From the NCBI GenBank assembly GCA_964426135.1, contig CAYRPN010000020.1, positions 1 through 63,817 on the forward strand: a stretch of 63,817 nt of DNA, read 5' to 3'. Below, one piece after another: positions 61,402-63,817 of the stretch. The first letter of the stretch is position 1. Each line of letters begins with the position of its first letter. The translations under genes and the position numbers were made by a program. The notes beneath the pieces are model-generated. The model saw only the letters and a program-made list of their open reading frames with translations, was not told the origin of the DNA and did no database searches. This DNA comes from CAYRPN01 sp964426135. Its GTDB lineage: Bacteria > Planctomycetota > Phycisphaerae > Phycisphaerales > Phycisphaeraceae.

Positions 61402-63744
61402 TCACTCATAGATCAGGTCCTGTTTGCGTGCCCGATCGAAATCAGCCAACGGCGATGTCCATGTCTTGCCAATCTCCGACGGCTCCTTTGCCGTCAACAT
61501 CGCTTCAAACGTCGCATGACTGCACAATAACCGCAGGATGTGATGGCACTCGAATGTTCGCCCGTGCTGGCGCACAAGGGTCCAGGCGATCGACGAGCCG
61601 GTGCGCGACGGCTCGAACTTCTCGCGGTCCGTGACGATGCAGTACACCCCGCGGCAAAGCTCGCCTTTGAACTTGCTGGACGCCGGCGTGAACTCAATGC
61701 AGACGAAGCGAATCCCTGGCAGTTTCAGGCTGTTCAGCGACGCCGCGAGTCTCACCCCATCGATCCACGGTGCTCCGAGATACTCGAACGGCTGGTCCGT
61801 CCCCCGCCCCACCGAAAGGTTCGTCATCTCCAGCATGCCGATGGCGGGATACAAGAGCGCTTGCGTCGTGTTGCGCATGTTCGGCGATGGATTCACCCAA
61901 GTCAGGCCGGTGTCGTCGAACCACATCGATCGCTTCCAGCCATCCATTTTCACCACGTGCAGATCGCAGCCGATCTTGTATTCCTTGTTGAATAGCCGCG
62001 CCAATTCGCCGACGGTCATGCCATGCACGAGCGGGATGGGCTTGTAGCTGACGAAGCTGAGGCGATCGGTGTCGGCGACGGGGCCGTCGACGCCGCGCGG
62101 CGAAATCGGGTTGGGCCGGTCGAGCACGACAACGCGCACGCCGGCTTTGGCGGCCTCTTCCATCGCGTAGCCGAGCGTGCTGATGTAGGTGTAGAACCGC
62201 GTGCCGACGTCTTGAATGTCGTAGACGATCGTGTCGACGCCTTCGAGCATTTCTTTCGTCGGCCGCTGCGTCTCGCCGTAAAGGCTGAAGACGGGGACTT
62301 TCGTTTTCTCGTCGACGGTGTTGCCGACCTTTTCATCCAGCGCGCCATACAGGCCATGCTCCGGCGAGAAGAGCCTCACGAGTTGAACGCCCTCGGCCTT
62401 GTGCAGCAGATCCACCGTGCGCTGGCCCATGCGATTACGCCCGGTGTGATTCGTGATCAGCGCGACCTTGCGGCCCTGTAGGGCGGCGAACTTGTCGCGC
62501 TCCAGCACATCGATGCCCGTAAGCACGCCCGGCTTCGATTCAGGAGTTGGGCCGAGGATCGCATTTGCAGCAATCGTCGCCACTTCCCGGCGAAGCTTGA
62601 TCGTGTCGCCCTTGCCATCCGGATGCACACGGCTGGTCAGGAGAATGACGAATGAATCGCTGACCGGATCGATCCAGATGGAGGTGCCGGTGAAGCCGGT
62701 GTGGCCGAAGGAGATGCCGCGTGGATAGCGATCGCCGCGCGGGGAAGAATACGCGGTATCCACATCCCAGCCGTAGCCGCGCCCGTTCGTGCCATCGGGC
62801 AGCCAGCGGCCACGGATCATCTGTCCGACGGTGTCCGCCTTCATCACGCGCTTGCCGTTGAGTTCTCCGCCGCGCAGGAGCATCCAGCAGAACTTCGCCA
62901 GGTCATCGGCGGTGCCGAACAAGCCCGCGTGGCCGGCGACGCTTTCGAGCCACCAGGCGCGCGGGTCGTGCACATCGCCGACCATCCACTGGCCGTCGCG
63001 CTGCTGCGTCGGGGCGCAGCGGGATCGCTTGTCCTCCGCCGGCTTGTAGCTCGTGTCGCTCATGCCCAGCGGCTCGAAGATTTCCTCCCGGGCGAAGTGA
63101 TCCAGGCGCTTGCCCTCGACGCGCTCCACCAGTTCCCCCAGCACGATAAACCCGACATCCGAGTAGACGAACTTCGCGCCCGGCGCGGCGATCGGTTTCA
63201 ACGCGCAAATATTCAACCACGCCTGGTTTCGGCCGCTTTCGTAGTCCTTCAGCGCGTTGTCGGCGATCAGGCCGCCGCGATGCAACAGCAACTGCGCGAC
63301 GGTGATCTTCTCCTTGCCATTGACACCGAACTCGGGCAGATGCCTGGCGATCGGATCATCGAGGGCGATCTTGCCGCGCTCCACGAGCAGCATCACGCTG
63401 GTGGCGCAGGCGACAGGCTTGGTGAGCGACGCCAGGTCGAAAATGGTGTCCGGCGTCATCGCGACTTCGGTGGGCTTCACCGCGCGCTGGCCGTAGGCTT
63501 TGCGATAGATCGTGTGTCCCTTGTGGCCCACGAGCAACACAGCGCCGGGAGCGTCGCCACGCATGATGGCGGCTTCGATCACAGGATCGACGCGCTGCAA
63601 TGCGGTCAGGTCCGGCTTCGCCTGGACAATTGATTTTTCAGTCACGGACTGCGCATTCGATGGCGGTGCGCAACCGCAAATCAGAAAGTGAGAAGAAAGC
63701 GCGATAAAATGGAGGACTGCCCAATGACGAATCGATCTGTTCAT
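61402..63744 (-). CDS. Beta-lactamase-fold hydrolase / DUF1343 (NamZ-like) fusion lipoprotein
   Basis: A 780-residue lipoprotein (lipobox ICGC, Cys25 or nearby). N-terminal half: class C beta-lactamase-like serine hydrolase with SxxK at Ser106-Lys109 (ASLTK) and YSD near residue 189, like AmiE-type N-acetylmuramyl-L-alanine amidases. C-terminal half (about 405-780): DUF1343, VALITNHTGRN ... RLFSPEHGLYGALDEKVGN ... YDIQDVGTRFYTYISTLGYAMEEA, the NamZ exo-N-acetylmuramidase family. In Bacillus subtilis amiE and namZ are neighbours in muropeptide recycling; here they are one protein. GGAGGAA at 63752-63758 precedes the ATG. Confidence 0.87.
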   Translation of the reverse strand: MNRSIRHWAVLHFIALSSHFLICGCAPPSNAQSVTEKSIVQAKPDLTALQRVDPVIEAAIMRGDAPGAVLLVGHKGHTIYRKAYGQRAVKPTEVAMTPDTIFDLASLTKPVACATSVMLLVERGKIALDDPIARHLPEFGVNGKEKITVAQLLLHRGGLIADNALKDYESGRNQAWLNICALKPIAAPGAKFVYSDVGFIVLGELVERVEGKRLDHFAREEIFEPLGMSDTSYKPAEDKRSRCAPTQQRDGQWMVGDVHDPRAWWLESVAGHAGLFGTADDLAKFCWMLLRGGELNGKRVMKADTVGQMIRGRWLPDGTNGRGYGWDVDTAYSSPRGDRYPRGISFGHTGFTGTSIWIDPVSDSFVILLTSRVHPDGKGDTIKLRREVATIAANAILGPTPESKPGVLTGIDVLERDKFAALQGRKVALITNHTGRNRMGQRTVDLLHKAEGVQLVRLFSPEHGLYGALDEKVGNTVDEKTKVPVFSLYGETQRPTKEMLEGVDTIVYDIQDVGTRFYTYISTLGYAMEEAAKAGVRVVVLDRPNPISPRGVDGPVADTDRLSFVSYKPIPLVHGMTVGELARLFNKEYKIGCDLHVVKMDGWKRSMWFDDTGLTWVNPSPNMRNTTQALLYPAIGMLEMTNLSVGRGTDQPFEYLGAPWIDGVRLAASLNSLKLPGIRFVCIEFTPASSKFKGELCRGVYCIVTDREKFEPSRTGSSIAWTLVRQHGRTFECHHILRLLCSHATFEAMLTAKEPSEIGKTWTSPLADFDRARKQDLIYE

Positions 63745-63763
63745 CGCATATTCCTCCCGTTTA

Positions 63764-63817
63764 AGAGCCGTGCAAGATTAACTCCGCAGATTCGAATCGC
63801 TTCGCTCCCAGCCGGAC
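63764..63817. mobile_element. Second copy of the 100-bp MITE, cut by the window end
   Basis: The first 54 bases match the reverse complement of 30922-30972 with few changes (AGAGCCGTGCAAGATTAACT ...). It is preceded by TTA (63761-63763). Its other end lies outside the window. It starts six bases upstream of the Shine-Dalgarno site of the hydrolase gene. Confidence 0.7.

Overview
The window looks like the chromosome of a high-GC Gram-negative planctomycete, most likely a Phycisphaerae-type lineage. The case rests on protein style: a LEPR-XLL-type surface protein, an H-X9-DG prepilin-like protein, Tat-exported Gfo/Idh/MocA oxidoreductases, ThuA, LamG and FecR proteins, a small 'YDLRGL' zinc-ribbon protein, and LptB plus a beta-barrel porin that imply an outer membrane. 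No rRNA, transposase, integrase, phage gene or CRISPR array is visible. There is one tRNA (Gln, TTG).

Layout. 0.2-9.8 kb: M19 dipeptidase, sigma-70 factor, HTTM membrane protein, CdsA, then a minus-strand run of exported proteins (PQQ propeller, exported methyltransferase, pseudo-receiver, phosphatase-like lipoprotein, small secreted protein). 10-15.3 kb: an AT-richer membrane protein, then heme genes (HemY, a zinc-ribbon protein, a HemD-HemE fusion). 15.5-27.5 kb: fumarase, PabB, a LEPR-XLL C-type-lectin-like protein, an atypical enolase beside an APH-type kinase, an SDR, an Nramp-like transporter and a CoA-binding protein. 27.5-39.7 kb: PheT, an EEP-family protein, a LON-domain protein, a trypsin-like/TPR protease, small secreted proteins, an AT-rich kinase-Nudix fusion with an orphan antitoxin-like gene, and Gfo/Idh genes. 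39.8-51.5 kb: tRNA-Gln with its promoter, a prepilin-like protein, an NtrC-type regulator, a PcrA helicase, ThuA, HEAT, Gfo/Idh, LamG and TolB-like proteins. 51.5-63.8 kb: FolK, a FecR/lipoprotein/porin outer-membrane cluster, TerB-like protein, a broken toxin-antitoxin locus, PyrC, a Fur-family regulator coupled to CinA, LptB, and an AmiE/NamZ-like peptidoglycan-recycling fusion.

The most striking content is not a gene. The window is full of short non-autonomous repeats of three kinds. (1) About twenty GC-rich hairpins carry a 5' head TTAGC (or GTAGC) and often sit as inverted pairs, which is REP/REPIN-like architecture. (2) MITE-like elements have terminal inverted repeats and a TTA/TAA target duplication. 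One interrupts a DUF4258 toxin gene, and removing it restores a 103-codon frame; another lies on the stop codon of the LON-domain gene. (3) At least seven families of degenerate tandem words (translating as SEIRNPK, QETGDRR, GPRAKGQ and similar) occur mostly as inverted pairs. Elements of these kinds are also inserted in frame in otherwise conserved enzymes: HemY, HemD-HemE (twice), PcrA (twice) and an enolase. No mobilising enzyme is present, so they must be moved in trans or by an unrecognised mechanism.

Start codons were chosen by family alignment, signal peptides and Shine-Dalgarno sites. Several open frames run upstream through repeats, and those extensions were trimmed. All assignments are from reading motifs, with no database search.
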